A stretch of 5,538 nt of DNA, from the NCBI GenBank assembly GCA_937934635.1, contig CALGZD010000123.1, positions 1-5,538 on the forward strand, given 5' to 3'. Made by a program: the position numbers and the translations under genes. Positions 4,229 to 5,538 of this stretch are shown in pieces. Origin of the DNA: an uncultured Deinococcales bacterium. GTDB lineage: Bacteria > Deinococcota > Deinococci > Deinococcales > Trueperaceae. The stretch's first letter is position 1, and each line of letters starts with the position of its first letter. The notes beneath the pieces are model-generated. The model ran no database searches, had not been told where the DNA came from, and worked only from the letters and a program-made list of their open reading frames with translations.

Positions 4229-5538
4229 GTGTCAAATATAAATCGGCCAGATGTAGCCTTAGGACTAGACTTAGGCACAAGCGGTGTTCGGGTTTTAGCT
4301 GTAACGACTGAAGGCAAAACTGTTGCTGAAATCAATCGTAGCTATCCACTCTTAACACCACAACCAGGCTGGACTGAACAAAAGCCAAGCGATTGGAAAC
4401 AAGAAAGCATTACAGCACTAAAAGAAATGGTTACTAAACTTGGCAGTGACCACACAATCATAGCTTTAGGCTTATCTGGGCAAATGCACGGCATGGTTCC
4501 TTTAAACGCAAACGGAGAAGTCATACGCCCTGCACTGCTTTGGAACGACCAACGTACAGGTGACGCAGTTAAAACGATGGAAGCAAAAGTACCTCGTGAC
4601 ACTTTCATACAGAGTACTGGTAATCCTGCTATTACTGGTTTTCATGCACCAAAAATAGTTTGGATGCAAGAAGCTGAAGCTGAAAATTTTGCCAAATTAC
4701 GTCACTCTTTATTGCCTAAAGACTACTTAGGCTATGTACTCACGGGTGAGATGGTTGCAGAACCAAGCGATGCATCTGGCAGTAACTGCTTTAACCTTGC
4801 AAAGAAAGAGTGGGATGCTGATATTTTAGCTGCGCTAGATATCGACCCAAGCATCTTCCCCAACATCATTGCATCGCATGAACAAACAGGCACACTAACT
4901 GCTGATATGGCACTGGCTACAGACTTACCAGAAGGCTTGCCAGTAATTGCTGGTGGTGGTGACAATGCTGCTGCTGCCATTGGCTTAGGATTATCGAGTT
5001 CTGATACATCACTTGGCACACTTAGCTTAGGTACTTCGGGTGTCATCTTTGCGCCATTAACTGAAGCGAAACCTGACCCTGAAGGTCGGGTGCATCTCTT
5101 TTGTCATGCAGATGGTGGCTACAACCTATTAGGCGTGACTCTCTCTGCTGCGGGTAGCTTTCAGTGGTATCATGATACCTTTGCGCCAGACCATTCTTTT
5201 GATTATTTAACAGAACTAGCATCCACAAGCGAAATCGGTAGTAATGGCGTTTGCTTTAAGCCGTACCTATCTGGCGAACGCACGCCACACATGAACCCAG
5301 ATTTGCGTGGTTCATGGACTGGATTAAGCTTAGCCACAAACCAAGCAGATATTGTGCGTTCTGTACTTGAAGGCGTTGCTTTTAGCATGGCAGATGCGCT
5401 TGATGTTATCTCAAACCTCACAACCTTAAAAACCTGCTTAACTGCGGGAGGTGGCGCTGAGTCAGATATGTGGTTACAGATGAATGCAGATGTTTTAGGA
5501 TTAAAGCTAGAACGTCTTTCGCAAAATCAAGGTGCTGC
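4229..5538 (+). CDS. xylB: Xylulokinase, FGGY family (C-terminus beyond right edge)
   Basis: This enzyme phosphorylates D-xylulose with ATP to xylulose 5-phosphate, feeding the pentose phosphate pathway. The visible 436 codons cover most of the protein; the E. coli enzyme has 484 residues, so about 50 are missing at the C-terminus. Visible motifs are the phosphate-binding LGLDLGTSGVRV (11-22), substrate-binding SGQMHGMV with His87, LLWNDQRT, LLPKDYLGY, GGGDNAAAAIG with the catalytic base Asp245, SLGTSGVIFA, PYLSGERTPH, and LTAGGGAES of the second ATPase lobe. The start is a GTG (4229-4231), 3 nt after the xylA stop; no in-frame ATG exists before the conserved N-terminus, so GTG is the only reasonable choice. 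AGGTG about 11 nt upstream, inside the end of xylA, can serve as ribosome site, so translation is probably coupled to xylA. Confidence 0.97.
   Translation, partial: MSNINRPDVALGLDLGTSGVRVLAVTTEGKTVAEINRSYPLLTPQPGWTEQKPSDWKQESITALKEMVTKLGSDHTIIALGLSGQMHGMVPLNANGEVIRPALLWNDQRTGDAVKTMEAKVPRDTFIQSTGNPAITGFHAPKIVWMQEAEAENFAKLRHSLLPKDYLGYVLTGEMVAEPSDASGSNCFNLAKKEWDADILAALDIDPSIFPNIIASHEQTGTLTADMALATDLPEGLPVIAGGGDNAAAAIGLGLSSSDTSLGTLSLGTSGVIFAPLTEAKPDPEGRVHLFCHADGGYNLLGVTLSAAGSFQWYHDTFAPDHSFDYLTELASTSEIGSNGVCFKPYLSGERTPHMNPDLRGSWTGLSLATNQADIVRSVLEGVAFSMADALDVISNLTTLKTCLTAGGGAESDMWLQMNADVLGLKLERLSQNQGA

Noticed and set aside
4089..5421. Several minus-strand open frames of 61-104 codons
   Set aside because: All are antisense shadows of the end of xylA or of xylB, whose sense frame is continuous and rich in family motifs.

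Overview
The window looks like chromosomal DNA from an AT-rich Gram-negative bacterium, most likely a marine gammaproteobacterium. The evidence is indirect: Sec-type signal peptides, strong Shine-Dalgarno sites, a CotH-family/DUF4956 gene pair, and dispersed ATACCAATTCCGCTTAA-type palindromic repeats in the intergenic DNA. No rRNA, tRNA, transposase, phage gene or CRISPR array is visible, so the taxonomy is an inference.

Layout. Positions 1-1160 hold a leftward two-gene operon. A DUF4956 membrane protein (573-1160) is followed after 8 nt by the start of a secreted CotH-kinase-family protein (564 down to the window edge, incomplete) with a Gly/Pro-rich, partly collagen-like insert. Positions 1161-1986 are a divergent, gene-free region rich in structure: a 24-bp tandem repeat, two copies of a palindromic element, and an unusual structured leader just before the next gene. 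Positions 1987-2493 encode a rightward, exported DM13-domain protein, closed by a strong intrinsic terminator at 2525-2559. Positions 2560-3055 form a long intergenic region with a good sigma70-like promoter (2701-2730) and two stem-loops, which would give xylA a leader of about 320 nt. Positions 3056-5538 hold the xylose catabolic operon: xylA (complete) and xylB (GTG start, cut off by the right edge).

How the genes work together. XylA converts D-xylose to D-xylulose and XylB phosphorylates it to xylulose 5-phosphate for the pentose phosphate pathway; the 3-nt gap between them implies cotranscription and probably coupled translation. XylA is the short, class I (actinobacterial/Thermus-like) form rather than the longer class II form of E. 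coli, which hints at transfer. The DUF4956-CotH pair is of a type I recall lying near VTC-domain (polyphosphate polymerase-like) genes; no VTC gene lies inside the window, so one may lie beyond the left edge. The DM13 protein has its own terminator and no visible functional link to either neighbour.

The least ordinary parts are the leader of the DM13 gene, whose Shine-Dalgarno has a perfect 7-nt complement upstream, the repeat-rich divergent region, the long structured xylA leader, and the CotH protein with a Gly-X-Y insert.
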